64,000 nucleotides of DNA from Bartonella machadoae (GTDB lineage: Bacteria > Pseudomonadota > Alphaproteobacteria > Rhizobiales > Rhizobiaceae): the NCBI RefSeq assembly GCF_022559585.1, contig NZ_CP087114.1:661095-725094 (forward strand), written 5' to 3'. Every line of letters begins with the position of its first letter. Position 1 is the first letter of the stretch. Position numbers and translations under genes: made by a program. Below the pieces are notes generated by a model that did not search any database, was not told where the DNA came from, and worked only from the letters and a program-made list of their open reading frames with translations. Positions 34,572 through 45,046 of this stretch are shown here, in pieces.

Positions 34572-35273
34572 TCATGATAGTTCTTGCCATACTGCCATTG
34601 CCTCTAAAACTTCTAGTAAATAATCATGTTTGGCGATAACTGTTTCAGCTCCAGCTTCTGCAAGTGCACTAGAGTGACCAGGGTAGCTATGTGATCCTCC
34701 AGTAAAGCCGATAACACGCATACCTGCAGCAGTAGCCGCATGTACGCCGTGAACTGAATCTTCTATAACAATAGTATTTTTGGGATTTGCACGCAACTGT
34801 TGTGTTGCAAAAAGAAAAACATCAGGTGCTGGTTTTGTTCTTTTCGTTCCAACTTCAGGTGCAGAAAATATTTTATTTTTACCATCAAAAAGATCATAAA
34901 GATTAACGGCAGAGAGCATCTCTTTTACATTGTCACTTTTTGCATTAGAGCAAATACAATAGGGATAACGCGTTTGAACGATCTTTATAGCTTCTCTTAT
35001 ACCATCAAGGGCACGTAAATCAGTTGTTATTTGTGCTCGAAAGAGATTTGACATTTGAGTTATGAGATGAGCAGAGACTGGTTTTCCTGTTTCTTGTTCA
35101 ACTTTTTTAAGAATATCTCGAAAAATCAGTCCTGCGTAGCGTTCTGCCAATTCTTCAGGTGATATTTCATATCCTATTTGTTTAAGTAATTGAGATCCAA
35201 TTTTTGCTGCGAGATATTCAGAGTCGACTAAAACGCCATCACAATCAAAAATAATGAGATCTATTTGAGGCAT
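34572..35273 (-). CDS. HAD-superfamily phosphatase, subfamily IA
   Basis: A 233-residue phosphatase of the phosphoglycolate phosphatase/beta-phosphoglucomutase group. Motif I is DCDGVLVDSE (nucleophile Asp at about residue 9), motif II is the Ser of CSNAKSD, motif III is a Lys near KPAPDVFLFA, and motif IV is VIEDSVHGVHAA. The helical cap lies between motifs I and II. The substrate is not evident. The gene is alone on the minus strand, divergent from ccrM. Confidence 0.85.
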   Translation of the reverse strand: MPQIDLIIFDCDGVLVDSEYLAAKIGSQLLKQIGYEISPEELAERYAGLIFRDILKKVEQETGKPVSAHLITQMSNLFRAQITTDLRALDGIREAIKIVQTRYPYCICSNAKSDNVKEMLSAVNLYDLFDGKNKIFSAPEVGTKRTKPAPDVFLFATQQLRANPKNTIVIEDSVHGVHAATAAGMRVIGFTGGSHSYPGHSSALAEAGAETVIAKHDYLLEVLEAMAVWQELS

Positions 35274-35495
35274 GAAATATTCCTTTACATATTATTTATA
35301 GCTTGAAAACTTTTATAGAAATGTCATTGAGACGATTTTATTTCATAAAAATATGCTTTTAAAGTGAATTCTTATTCATTTGACGAAATGAAGAGACGAA
35401 AAGCGTGCGTTGAAGGAAAGAAAGTAAGGATTTATCCGTATGAAATTCTTTATTTTTCTTAAAATAGCAAAAATATCTGTCAATTTTACAGGATT

Positions 35496-35510
35496 TTAAC
35501 AATACGTTTA
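35496..35510 (+). promoter_or_regulatory. Possible CtrA half-box pair upstream of ccrM
   Basis: TTAA-CAATACG-TTTA matches the full CtrA site TTAA-N7-TTAA at all but one position. It lies about 90 bases before the ccrM ATG. In Caulobacter and Brucella ccrM is a CtrA target. A single near-match in AT-rich DNA is weak evidence alone; the location adds weight. Confidence 0.4.
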
Positions 35511-35550
35511 CTCTATTTTGTAAATATGAATTGGTAATGCGGGCCTATAA

Positions 35551-36738
<1,188 letters not shown>

Positions 36739-36849
36739 AGAGGCAAGCTGGTGCTATCATTATCTGTTAGGTGAGCTTCAATATTGTGTTCTTAATATTG
36801 AGACGATTTGATATATTTGTTTTCTTCCTAAGTGTTTGTTATTCACATA

Positions 36850-36970
36850 TCATTCCCCGCTTATAATGTGCAAGAAAACGTTTTATTTATAATGCATAAT
36901 TAAGAGGATTTTAAATGAGAAAATCCGCTGTATTCTAGGCTTACATTCAAACTGTACAATGTGAACTCTC
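36850..36970 (-). repeat. Dispersed repeat fragment (copy 4)
   Basis: Plus-strand CCCCGCTTATAATGTGCAA, then TAAGAGGATTTTAAATGAGA and ACATTCAAACTGTACAATGTG match, with many changes, the outer half of copy 1 (1310-1420). No recombinase-coding part is left in this fragment. Confidence 0.5.
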
Positions 36971-37057
36971 ATTATAAATAAATATTTTTATGAAGAATGA
37001 AATATTGTGCATGCAACTAAAAAATATTTCTCAGTATTGCACATTTACGGGCTTTTT

Positions 37058-37380
37058 TAAAGGACATTTCTTAAAGCACCCAAGCCTATTTCATGACGGC
37101 GCCCGTGAATGGTATAGCGATAAAGCCATTGAACACCCACACCTTTACGCTTATAAAAGATACAAGCCGGTCCCATCATACTATCTACCGGCCCCCAATA
37201 TTGCGATGAACCTTGCTATTTAGACGATTCATAAGAGGCATTTTTCCTCCTTTCTTTAGAGTTTTTTACCCACATGTCAGTCTCATTTGTGATGCGCAGA
37301 CGTATGGTTTTTATTGATTCAAAATAAGAGAAACTTACAATGTTCGGGGGTATCATTCAATATGCAAAACGATTAATTAT
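37058..37380 (-). pseudogene. Dispersed repeat with integrase N-terminal remnant (copy 5)
   Basis: On the minus strand this holds the leader landmarks (AAAGAAAGGAGGAAAAATG, CCTCTTATGAATCG, CAATATTGGGGGCCGG). It runs on into YKRKGVGVQWLYRYTIHGRR followed by HEIGLGALRNV. That is the N-terminal arm-binding (DUF4102-type) domain of a phage-like tyrosine recombinase, whose intact relatives read KDGG.QWLYRYT..GRRREMGLG. It ends abruptly near 37058, with no catalytic domain. Confidence 0.7.
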
Positions 37381-37413
37381 AGTTATAAATCAATATCTTA
37401 TTTATATTAAGAT

Positions 37414-38472
37414 TTATTTCAACCGAAAAGAATTGGGAATAGCTACAGAAATAGCTTTTTTCATAACAGTAGGCAGTGCTTCGTCAGCAAGATTCTGGAT
37501 ATCGCACCACCAACCATCTTCACGATTCATTTCGTGAACACTTTGAGTATAATAAACATCGAGTTTTAGAGAGAAGTGGGTAAAAACATGTGTAACTTGC
37601 CCTTTGAATTGCCAATTGGCGATAAAGGGCGCGTTTTGAAGACTGTTTTCGTTGTTTATTCCAATATTGTTAGGAATTTGCGTCATTCCACCGAGAAGTT
37701 TTTTACCTTGTCGTTTTTCTAAATAAATTTGTTCCTTTTCATTAAGAACGACAAAGGCAACGCCATTTTTTGAAGGGCGTTCTTTTTTAGGTGCTTTAAC
37801 TGGAAAAGATTCCGGTCTTTTCATCTTTTCTGCTCTACACAGCTTTTGAAGAGGGCAGAGGTAACAAGATGGATTGCGTGGTGTGCAAAGAGTTGCTCCT
37901 AGATCCATCATTGCTTGAGCAAAGTCTCCAGGGCGATTTAAAGAGGTAATTTTTTGTGTTTTTTCTCTGATTTCAGCTTTTGCTTTTGGCAAGACTGCAG
38001 CAATAGCAAATAAGCGGGTAACAACACGTTCAACATTACTATCAATCACTGCTACAGGGTGGTTAAAAGCAATTGCGGCAATGGCAGCAGCGGTGTAGTC
38101 TCCAATACCAGGAAGAGTTTGCAATATTTTTACGGATTGCGGAAATTGTCCTTCGTAGTTTTCAATAAGCTGCTTAGCACAATTTATAAGATTGCGTGCG
38201 CGTGAATAATAGCCAAGTCCAGCCCATGCTTTCATAATATCCTCTTGTGGGGCTTTTGCTAAAGAGGAAAGGTCAGGCCAAAGTTTTAGAAATTTTTGAA
38301 AATAAGGTTTCACGGCTTCGACAGTTGTTTGTTGAAGCATAATTTCAGAAAGCCAAACTTGGTAGGGATCAGGGTGGATACCTTGTTTTTGTTCTTTGGG
38401 GGTAATCCGCCATGGTAAATGTCGGTGCTTTTGATCGTACCAAGATAGGAGGCGCGAAGAAATTTCGTACAT
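37414..38472 (-). CDS. mutY: A/G-specific adenine glycosylase
   Basis: A 352-residue MutY that removes adenine opposite 8-oxoguanine. Visible parts: MLQQTTVEAVKPYF near the active site, the helix-hairpin-helix LPGIGDYTAAAIAAIAF, the catalytic Asp in VIDSNVERV, and the [4Fe-4S] ligands CTPRNPSCYLCPLQKLC (C-x6-C-x2-C-x5-C). The C-terminal NUDIX-like domain recognises 8-oxoG. It is divergent from the DUF721 and DsbA-like genes, as in other Rhizobiales. Confidence 0.95.
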   Translation of the reverse strand: MYEISSRLLSWYDQKHRHLPWRITPKEQKQGIHPDPYQVWLSEIMLQQTTVEAVKPYFQKFLKLWPDLSSLAKAPQEDIMKAWAGLGYYSRARNLINCAKQLIENYEGQFPQSVKILQTLPGIGDYTAAAIAAIAFNHPVAVIDSNVERVVTRLFAIAAVLPKAKAEIREKTQKITSLNRPGDFAQAMMDLGATLCTPRNPSCYLCPLQKLCRAEKMKRPESFPVKAPKKERPSKNGVAFVVLNEKEQIYLEKRQGKKLLGGMTQIPNNIGINNENSLQNAPFIANWQFKGQVTHVFTHFSLKLDVYYTQSVHEMNREDGWWCDIQNLADEALPTVMKKAISVAIPNSFRLK

Positions 38473-38687
38473 GATAGTTTTGAAGCATAGGAAGATATAA
38501 AATGCAAAAGAAAAAAATATTTGTTTTACAAATCATATTTTTCTTTTTCCTCCTATGATAAAAATTTTGCTTAGCTGAGAATTAGACTTTGTTGATATTT
38601 AATGAGATATTTGGAGGAAGAGTTCTTTAGATGAAAGAAATTTTAATAATTGAGTTCATGACTGAATGTTGATTGAAAAATTGAGAA

Positions 38688-39188
38688 ATGAGCAAACAAT
38701 TTAAAAAGCGCCATTTTTATTCTCTTTCTGAGACAGTATCTCGTATGCTTGATCCGGTTTTATGTAAACGGACAGGGCTTAACATGGCTCTTATAGAGCA
38801 TTGGCCACAGATTGCAGGTCATGATATAGCTGTGCATACAATGCCGCTTAAAATTATTTGGAAATGTCGCGCTCATCAAGATGACGTTTTTCAACCAGCA
38901 ACACTTGTTGTCACATGTGAAGGTTTCTCTGCTTTAAAATTGATGCATGAAACAGATGAATTGCTTCGTAGAATTAATGTTTTTTTTGGATATATTGCTA
39001 TTGATCGTATTAAGATTGAACAAAGGTGTATATCTGTTTTAAAAAATCACTTACCGATGAAGTCTGGTCCGAATGAAAAAGACAAAAAACGTATAGAAAA
39101 TATGCTTAAAGAGGTTGAAGATGAAAGTCTACGCCAATCACTTTATGAACTTGGCTGTTGCATTTTTGCAGAAAAAAATAATAAATAG
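38688..39188 (+). CDS. DUF721 (DciA-like) protein
   Basis: A 166-residue protein with the DUF721 fold: TGLNMALIEHWPQIAGHDIAVHTMPLKI, then LVVTCEGFSALKLMHETDELLRRINVFFGYIAIDRIKI. The family includes DciA, which loads the replicative helicase DnaB in bacteria lacking DnaC, and alphaproteobacterial members belong to a related branch. That role is inferred here. The C-terminal 40 residues are charged and poorly conserved. The DsbA-like gene follows after 37 to 82 bases. Confidence 0.8.
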   Translation: MSKQFKKRHFYSLSETVSRMLDPVLCKRTGLNMALIEHWPQIAGHDIAVHTMPLKIIWKCRAHQDDVFQPATLVVTCEGFSALKLMHETDELLRRINVFFGYIAIDRIKIEQRCISVLKNHLPMKSGPNEKDKKRIENMLKEVEDESLRQSLYELGCCIFAEKNNK

Positions 39189-39270
39189 AAAGAAATTTTA
39201 CATCTTTTCCTTTAATATGTAAAAAATGTTAAGTTTTTTATTGTTCAATAACAACAGAAAAGTATTATTT

Positions 39271-39927
39271 ATGCTAAAATTTCGTTCTTTGTTGTCTTTC
39301 AGGATAATTTTTCTTTTAATAACGGCTATCCAAATCAGTGTAGCGGGGGCAGCTGCTAGGGATATTAAGCCAGTTGCGACTGTTGATATGGTTGAACTTC
39401 TTCAATCGGGTAAGGTTAAGGATAGGTTTGAGGGGGACAAGAATGCACCCGTAACAATTGTTGAATATGCTTCATTGACATGTATTCATTGTGCAGATTT
39501 TTATAATAATGTCCTTCCGCAAATTCGTAAAAAATATATTAAAACGGGAAAAGTAAAACTTATTTTTCGAGATTATGCTTTTGATCCTAGAGCAACGGCG
39601 GGTTTTATGTTGGCACGATGTGCACCAGAAGACCGCTATTTCCCTTTGATCGAAGTTTTATTTCAAAAACAGCAGGAATGGGTTTGGGAAAAAGATGCTT
39701 TAACACCATTGAGAAAAATTGGCTTAATGGCTGGTTTTACAGACGAAAGTTTTAATGCTTGTCTAAAAAATCAGTCACTTTTAGATGAAGTGAATGCATC
39801 TTTTGAGCGTGGTAAAGAGCTTGGTGTTACTGCAACACCTACATTCTTTATTAACGGTAATAAGTATGAAGGTGTTATGTCAGTAGAATCTTTCTTTTCG
39901 GTCATTGATAGTTTTCTTAAAAACTAA
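39271..39927 (+). CDS. Periplasmic DsbA-like thiol oxidoreductase
   Basis: Thioredoxin-fold protein with an inserted helical domain, of the BdbD/DsbA group. From the ATG at 39271 it has 218 residues: signal peptide about 1-28 (ending AGAAA) and redox motif CIHC at 71-74 in YASLTCIHCADF. The cis-proline loop is GVTATPTFFINGNKYEG. An upstream ATG at 39226 would add 15 residues before the signal peptide and is less likely. It is likely an oxidant of secreted-protein cysteines. In related genomes this gene pair sits beside mutY and smc; smc is absent here. Confidence 0.88.
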   Translation: MLKFRSLLSFRIIFLLITAIQISVAGAAARDIKPVATVDMVELLQSGKVKDRFEGDKNAPVTIVEYASLTCIHCADFYNNVLPQIRKKYIKTGKVKLIFRDYAFDPRATAGFMLARCAPEDRYFPLIEVLFQKQQEWVWEKDALTPLRKIGLMAGFTDESFNACLKNQSLLDEVNASFERGKELGVTATPTFFINGNKYEGVMSVESFFSVIDSFLKN

Positions 39928-40102
39928 ATCTTCTTTCCAAAAGATGGGATATTGATAGTTTTCGTCGTTTCTCTTTTGGAAGGATTGGTTTTACGCATTT
40001 GTGAGGCAATATTTTCTTTAATTTAGCCAATTTAAAACTGAAGCATTTTTTTAATGGGCTCCAATCAAATAATTATTTTGATGCTGCTATGGGAGGATTT
40101 TT

Positions 40103-42772
40103 ATGATGACAAAATGGGTTTATAGTTTTGGTGATGGCCATACAGAAGGAAGCGCAAGTGAGCGCAATCTTCTCGGCGGTAAAGGGGCGAATTTAGCTGA
40201 AATGAGTCATCTTGGTTTGCCTGTACCTCCTGGATTTACTCTTACGACAGAAGTTTGTAATTTTTATTATGCCCATGATAAGTCATATCCACAAGAATTA
40301 CAGGAAGCTGTTACACAAGCGCTTAAAGGCATTGGTGAACAAACAGGACGTGAATTTGGTAACGAAGAAAAGCCGCTTTTGCTGTCTGTTCGCTCTGGAG
40401 CCCGTGCTTCTATGCCAGGAATGATGGATACGGTACTTAATCTTGGAATGAATGATAAGACTGTACAAGCAATTGCTTTACAAACCAATAATGAACGCTT
40501 TGCTTATGACAGTTATCGCCGTTTTATCCAAATGTATTCTCATGTTGTTTTGGGATTAGATCATTCTCATTTTGAAGAAATTCTTGATGATGCAAAAATA
40601 CGCAATGGTTATGCTGTCGATACAGAGATGACAGCGGCTGATTGGAAAGATGTCATTGTTTCTTATAAAGCATATGTTGAAGAGAAGTTAGGGAAACCTT
40701 TTCCACAAGATCCTGAACAACAATTGTGGGGAGCAATTGGAGCAGTTTTTTCAAGTTGGATGACAGCACGTGCAATTACTTATCGTCGTTTACATAATAT
40801 TCCTGAAAGTTGGGGAACAGCAGTAAATGTACAGGCGATGGTGTTTGGTAATATGGGTGAAGATTCGGCAACGGGTGTTGCTTTTACCCGCAATCCATCA
40901 ACAGGTGAGAAAGAGCTTTACGGTGAATTTTTAGTGAATGCGCAGGGTGAAGATGTTGTCGCAGGCATTCGAACACCCCAAAATATTACAGAAAATGCAC
41001 GTATTGTTGCGGGCTCAAATAAACCATCCTTGGAAAAAATCATGCCCGAAGCTTTTTTGAAGTTGTGTCAGATCGCACAGAAGCTTGAGCAGCATTATCG
41101 CGATATGCAGGATCTCGAATTCACCATTGAAAAAGGTAAATTGTGGATGTTACAGACTCGTTCGGGAAAGCGAACCGCACGTGCTGCTCTAAAAATGGCA
41201 ACTGAAATGGTGGAAGAAGGATTAATCAGTCGTGAAGAAGCGGTGTTGCGAATAGATGCAAAGTCACTCGATCAACTTCTCCATCCAACACTTGATCCTA
41301 AAGCAGAGCGTTTTGTTATTGCACGTGGGTTACCTGCTTCTCCAGGAGCAGCAACGGGTGAAATTGTTTTTACTTCAGAAGAGGCAGAAACTGCCTCCAC
41401 GGAAGGTCGTAAAGTTATTTTGGTGCGTGTAGAGACAAGCCCAGAAGATATTCACGGTATGCATGCTGCGGAAGGGATTTTGACGACGCGTGGTGGTATG
41501 ACAAGTCATGCTGCTGTGGTCGCGCGTGGTATGGGGAAACCATGTATTTCTGGTGCTGGTAATGTACGCATTGATTATAACACAAAGACAATGTTTGCTT
41601 CAGGGCAAAATTTTAAAGAGGGTGATGTTATTACCATTGATGGTGGGAGTGGAGAAATTTTCAAAGGGAAAGTTGCGATGTTGCAACCTGAGCTTTGTGG
41701 AGATTTTGCAAAATTGATGGAGTGGGCTGATGGGATACGGCGTATAAGAGTTCGCGCCAATGCTGAAACACCCTCTGATGCACGTATGGGGCGTTCCTTT
41801 GGAGCTGAAGGTATTGGACTTTGCCGCACGGAACATATGTTTTTTTCTGGTGAACGTATTGTGGCCATGCGTGAAATGATTTTAAGTAATGATGAAAGTG
41901 GACGTCGTAAAGCATTGGATAAGCTTTTGCCAATGCAGCGCTCGGACTTTAGTGAATTATTTGAAATTATGTGTGGTTTGCCTGTTACTATCCGTTTACT
42001 AGATCCACCATTACATGAATTTTTGCCAAAAACAGACGCAGAAATCTTTGAAGTTGCAACGGCTATGGGTGTCTCAGTAGATGCGCTTTCTGCACGTGCA
42101 CAGCAATTACACGAATTTAACCCTATGCTTGGATTAAGGGGATGTCGTTTAGCTATTACTTATCCCGAAATCGCAGAAATGCAGGCGCGGGCTATTTTTG
42201 AAGCAGCAGCAGAAGCTGCTCAAAAATCCGGCTCTCCTGTTATGCTTGAAATTATGGTGCCACTTATTGCGCTGAAATCTGAACTTGATTTTGTAAAAGC
42301 CCATATTGATAAGGTTGCTAATGAAGTGATCAAGGAAAAGGGTCAGAATATTCAGTACATGGTTGGAACGATGATTGAGCTTCCAAGGGCTGCTCTTCGA
42401 GCGGATGAAATTGCCGAAACAGCTGAATTTTTTTCATTTGGAACAAACGATTTGACGCAAACGACTTTTGGAATTTCACGTGATGATGCTGCTCCCTTTT
42501 TAGCAACCTATTTTCAAAAAGGACTTTTAGAACAAGATCCTTTCGTATCGATTGACCGTGATGGAGTAGGGGAACTCGTTTCTATTGCTGCACAGCGGGG
42601 GCGTTCACGACGGGAAAAAATTAAACTGGGAATTTGTGGTGAACACGGAGGTGACCCTGCGTCTATTGCCTTATGTGAAGAAAATGGTCTTGATTATGTT
42701 TCATGTTCTCCTTTTCGGGTGCCAATTGCACGTTTAGCAGCAGCACAATCGGCTCTTGCAATAAAAATATAA
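40103..42772 (+). CDS. ppdK: Pyruvate, phosphate dikinase
   Basis: An 889-residue PPDK that interconverts pyruvate, ATP and Pi with PEP, AMP and PPi. The N-terminal ATP-grasp domain (GGKGANLAEM to the RSGARASMPGMMDT loop) is followed by the phosphohistidine domain (GGMTSHAAVVARGMGKPCISG, catalytic His). The PEP-binding barrel follows (GLRGCRLAITYPEI, TNDLTQTTFGISRDD, CGEHGGDP with the catalytic Cys). The start is one of two adjacent ATGs after GGGAGGA. It is full length and monocistronic. It allows PEP synthesis from pyruvate in an organism living on amino acids and pyruvate, which is an inference. Confidence 0.97.
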   Translation: MMTKWVYSFGDGHTEGSASERNLLGGKGANLAEMSHLGLPVPPGFTLTTEVCNFYYAHDKSYPQELQEAVTQALKGIGEQTGREFGNEEKPLLLSVRSGARASMPGMMDTVLNLGMNDKTVQAIALQTNNERFAYDSYRRFIQMYSHVVLGLDHSHFEEILDDAKIRNGYAVDTEMTAADWKDVIVSYKAYVEEKLGKPFPQDPEQQLWGAIGAVFSSWMTARAITYRRLHNIPESWGTAVNVQAMVFGNMGEDSATGVAFTRNPSTGEKELYGEFLVNAQGEDVVAGIRTPQNITENARIVAGSNKPSLEKIMPEAFLKLCQIAQKLEQHYRDMQDLEFTIEKGKLWMLQTRSGKRTARAALKMATEMVEEGLISREEAVLRIDAKSLDQLLHPTLDPKAERFVIARGLPASPGAATGEIVFTSEEAETASTEGRKVILVRVETSPEDIHGMHAAEGILTTRGGMTSHAAVVARGMGKPCISGAGNVRIDYNTKTMFASGQNFKEGDVITIDGGSGEIFKGKVAMLQPELCGDFAKLMEWADGIRRIRVRANAETPSDARMGRSFGAEGIGLCRTEHMFFSGERIVAMREMILSNDESGRRKALDKLLPMQRSDFSELFEIMCGLPVTIRLLDPPLHEFLPKTDAEIFEVATAMGVSVDALSARAQQLHEFNPMLGLRGCRLAITYPEIAEMQARAIFEAAAEAAQKSGSPVMLEIMVPLIALKSELDFVKAHIDKVANEVIKEKGQNIQYMVGTMIELPRAALRADEIAETAEFFSFGTNDLTQTTFGISRDDAAPFLATYFQKGLLEQDPFVSIDRDGVGELVSIAAQRGRSRREKIKLGICGEHGGDPASIALCEENGLDYVSCSPFRVPIARLAAAQSALAIKI

Positions 42773-42799
42773 AAAGATTTTGAGTTTTTTCATTGTATA

Positions 42800-42895
42800 G
42801 TAAGCAACTATTTGTGTGTTTAGGCGGCTTATAAGAGGTATGTTGATTTCTATTTAAGTGTTTTTTTCGACGCAAATGTCTCTTGTAATATGCAA
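42800..42895 (-). repeat. Degenerate dispersed repeat (copy 6)
   Basis: GGCTTATAAGAGGTATGTTG, a T-rich stretch and TGCAAATGTCTCTTGTAATATGCAA-like sequence correspond, in minus orientation, to the leader block of the other copies. It lies directly head to head with copy 7. Similarity is low and the limits are approximate. Confidence 0.35.
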
Positions 42896-42896
42896 G

Positions 42897-43140
42897 TTAA
42901 TGCATTGATTTATAATGATAATTTTTATTTTGCATGTTGGATGAGACTCCCGAATATCGTAAGATGCTCTCATCTCAAATCCCCTTATGTTGATCAATTA
43001 AAGTTACTTACTTGCACATCATAAGCGGGGCTAGTGTGGGTGAAAATTCTAAAGAAAGGAGTAAAAATGCCTCTTATGAATCGTCCAAATACCAAAGGCC
43101 GTCGCAACATTGGGGGATGGCAAATAGTATGATGAGGCTG
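42897..43140 (+). repeat. Dispersed repeat leader before integrase (copy 7)
   Basis: The reference copy. It carries GCATTGATTTATAATGATAA, GCATGTTGGATGAGACTCCC, CATCATAAGCGGGGCTAG and CTAAAGAAAGGAGTAAAA, then ATG at 43067 beginning MPLMNRPNTKGRRNIGG, followed by a stop. The recombinase pseudogene begins right after, so this is the 5' regulatory end of an integrase gene. Confidence 0.7.
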
Positions 43141-43911
43141 GCAAAAATAGTATGATGGGGGGCTGGCTTGTTACTTCATAAGCGTAAAGATGGTGGTGCA
43201 TAATGGTTTTACGCTATACCATTCACAGACGCCATCGTGCGTGAAATGGGCTTAGGTGCCTTAAGAGATGTCTCTGTAAAGCAAGCTTGTGAATGTGCAA
43301 CCCAAAAAAGGCGTTTTGTTCTTCGTGAGGGTCATGACTCCATTAAAGAACATGACAAGCAAAAGTGTGAGGCAATGCGTAATCTGCATTATCTAAAAGA
43401 TATCGCTCTCGATGCTTTTAAAAGTTGTAAAGCAGAATTAAAAGGAAATGATAAAAATGGTGAGTGTTTTTCATCTTTAAAACTTCATATTCTCCCTAAA
43501 TTAGGCTGTTTACCGGTTTCAGAGATTACACGAACAGATATACGCAATACACTCGCTCCCATCTGGCATACAAAAGCTGAGACAGCTAAAAAAGCCTAAA
43601 CCGCCTTAATATTTGTCTTAAACATGCTGCTGCATTGGGTTTGGATATTGATTTACAGACAACAGAAAAAGCAAAATCTCTTAAGTAAACAACGCCATAA
43701 AGTTAAGAATATACCTGCTATGGATTGGCAAGATGTCTCGTCTTTTTATCAGACACTCTGCAAAACACCCAACCATGACGCATTTGGCTTTGCGTCTGCT
43801 TATTCTGACAGGCGCGCACACATATCCTTTGTGTTAATCCATAAAGATCAAGTTGAAGATGATATATGGACCATCCCTGCTGAAAATATGAAAGAAAACG
43901 CACTTTCATGA
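43140..43911 (+). pseudogene. Phage-type tyrosine recombinase (integrase), ruined
   Basis: Remains of a DUF4102-type integrase spread over several frames. HKRKDGGA is followed by a TAA and shifted WFYAI. REMGLGALRDVSVKQACE and the SAM-like core-binding domain (LKLHILPKLGCLPVSEITRTDIR) run from 43237 to a stop at 43599. AAALGLDIDLQT-like sequence continues in another frame to KNIPAMDWQDVSSFYQTLCK and DDIWTIPAENMKEN, then ends at 43911. The catalytic R-H-x-x-R and Tyr are missing. At least three lesions plus 3' loss. Confidence 0.85.
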
Positions 43912-44200
43912 TTTATGATAAAAAGAGTTAAAATGAAAGAAATTTTCTGTATTGGTTGCTTTCTTTTAAGTGGTAGAAACGATGAATACTCATTGTAAAT
44001 CAATATTTTGCTTGTGTTATGGTAAATAACTTACCTGCATTTTTCATTTTCTTGACTAAAAGAAAAAATGAAGATCTACCATAAGCTGTAGGGATAAGGG
44101 AAAACAGTATGTCTCTGATGTATTTATAAAAAAGTATAAGGCACGGGGATATATTATCGTAAAATTTTCAGTGCTTACATCTCTCAGATGAATGCATCTT
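43912..44200. other. Intergenic after integrase remnant
   Basis: About 290 bases with no gene. No tRNA or att-like duplication is visible next to the integrase remnant, so the former integration site cannot be named. Confidence 0.4.
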
Positions 44201-45046
44201 TCAGTTTAACAAACCAACTTCATACATTTTTACCAAGACTGTGTGATCCATTTTACCTGTTATAGGAAGATCAAACATTTTTTGAAACTGTTTTAAGGCT
44301 TCGATTGTTTTCTGATCTTCTATACCCGTGACAACCACCTCGTGATGACCAAAAATGCGTAAAGCTTTTTGCACTTGTATAATATCTGCAACAAGAGGTT
44401 CTGAAACAGTCTCTTTGAAGCGTGGCATATCTTTTGTTTCTATTGTTTCATTTATCATTTCTTTTTCACTACGTTTAATTAATATGGCAATTTCATCTGT
44501 TGCGGTTTTAGGTAAAATATTTTTTTGTATTTTGTGAGCTGTTTGTTCTTTCCAAAGTGCTATGGCACGACGCGTTTTAGGTCCCTCTCTTCCATCTAAA
44601 GGACCATCATAAAATCCTAGCTTTGCTAACTTTTTTTGCATTTTTAGTATGTTTTCTGATAAAGCAGGAACAGATGAATTTTTCTGTAAAGGGTTTAGAA
44701 ATGGACCAGAAGTTTCTTGAGAAACTGCGCGAAATTTTTCTTCTTTTTCAGGAAAAGGGGAGTTTCGTTCTATATCTGCATCAAATGCGCTCTTCATTTT
44801 AGTAAAGGCATCTTGATGCATTATCATTTGTGAAAATAAAGCATTAAATGAAACAAATCCAAAACTAATAGTAAAAAGAATTAACCCAGCAAACAATGAA
44901 GTATTTTTCCTTGTATAAAAACAAAGTGTTTTTGCTATCCAAAAAAGAAAATATCCGATTATAAGAAAAAATGTTATAACAATACTACTATAGTATTTAC
45001 GCTGTTTTACGTTTTTTATTCTGCGTTTTTTTTGCTTTTTTACCAT
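44201..45046 (-). CDS. Membrane-anchored peptidoglycan-binding protein
   Basis: 281 residues: a very basic cytoplasmic start (MVKKQKKRRIKNVKQRK), two hydrophobic segments at about 20-40 and 50-75, a charged linker, and two PG_binding_1 repeats. The first is ILKMQKKLAKLGFYDGPLDGREGPKTRRAIALW (given in outline), the second VQKALRIFGHHEVVVTG through IEALKQFQKMFDLPITGKMD. Such repeats bind peptidoglycan noncatalytically. No enzymatic domain is present. A structural or septal role is possible, but only the domain call is supported. It is monocistronic. Confidence 0.82.
   Translation of the reverse strand: MVKKQKKRRIKNVKQRKYYSSIVITFFLIIGYFLFWIAKTLCFYTRKNTSLFAGLILFTISFGFVSFNALFSQMIMHQDAFTKMKSAFDADIERNSPFPEKEEKFRAVSQETSGPFLNPLQKNSSVPALSENILKMQKKLAKLGFYDGPLDGREGPKTRRAIALWKEQTAHKIQKNILPKTATDEIAILIKRSEKEMINETIETKDMPRFKETVSEPLVADIIQVQKALRIFGHHEVVVTGIEDQKTIEALKQFQKMFDLPITGKMDHTVLVKMYEVGLLN

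Larger units (their letters stand above)
36739..37413. other. Intergenic region of repeat remnants
   Basis: About 675 bases between ccrM and the convergent mutY. Almost all recognisable content belongs to the dispersed repeat family: a partial copy at 36850-36970 and a fuller copy at 37058-37380, both in minus orientation. The 77-codon plus frame at 36990-37223 is their antisense shadow. Confidence 0.6.

Noticed and set aside
36990..37223. 77-codon plus-strand gene after ccrM
   Set aside because: It is the antisense of an integrase remnant on the minus strand that has a recognisable domain.
43912..44200. Attachment site next to the integrase remnant
   Set aside because: No tRNA and no duplicated end could be found there.
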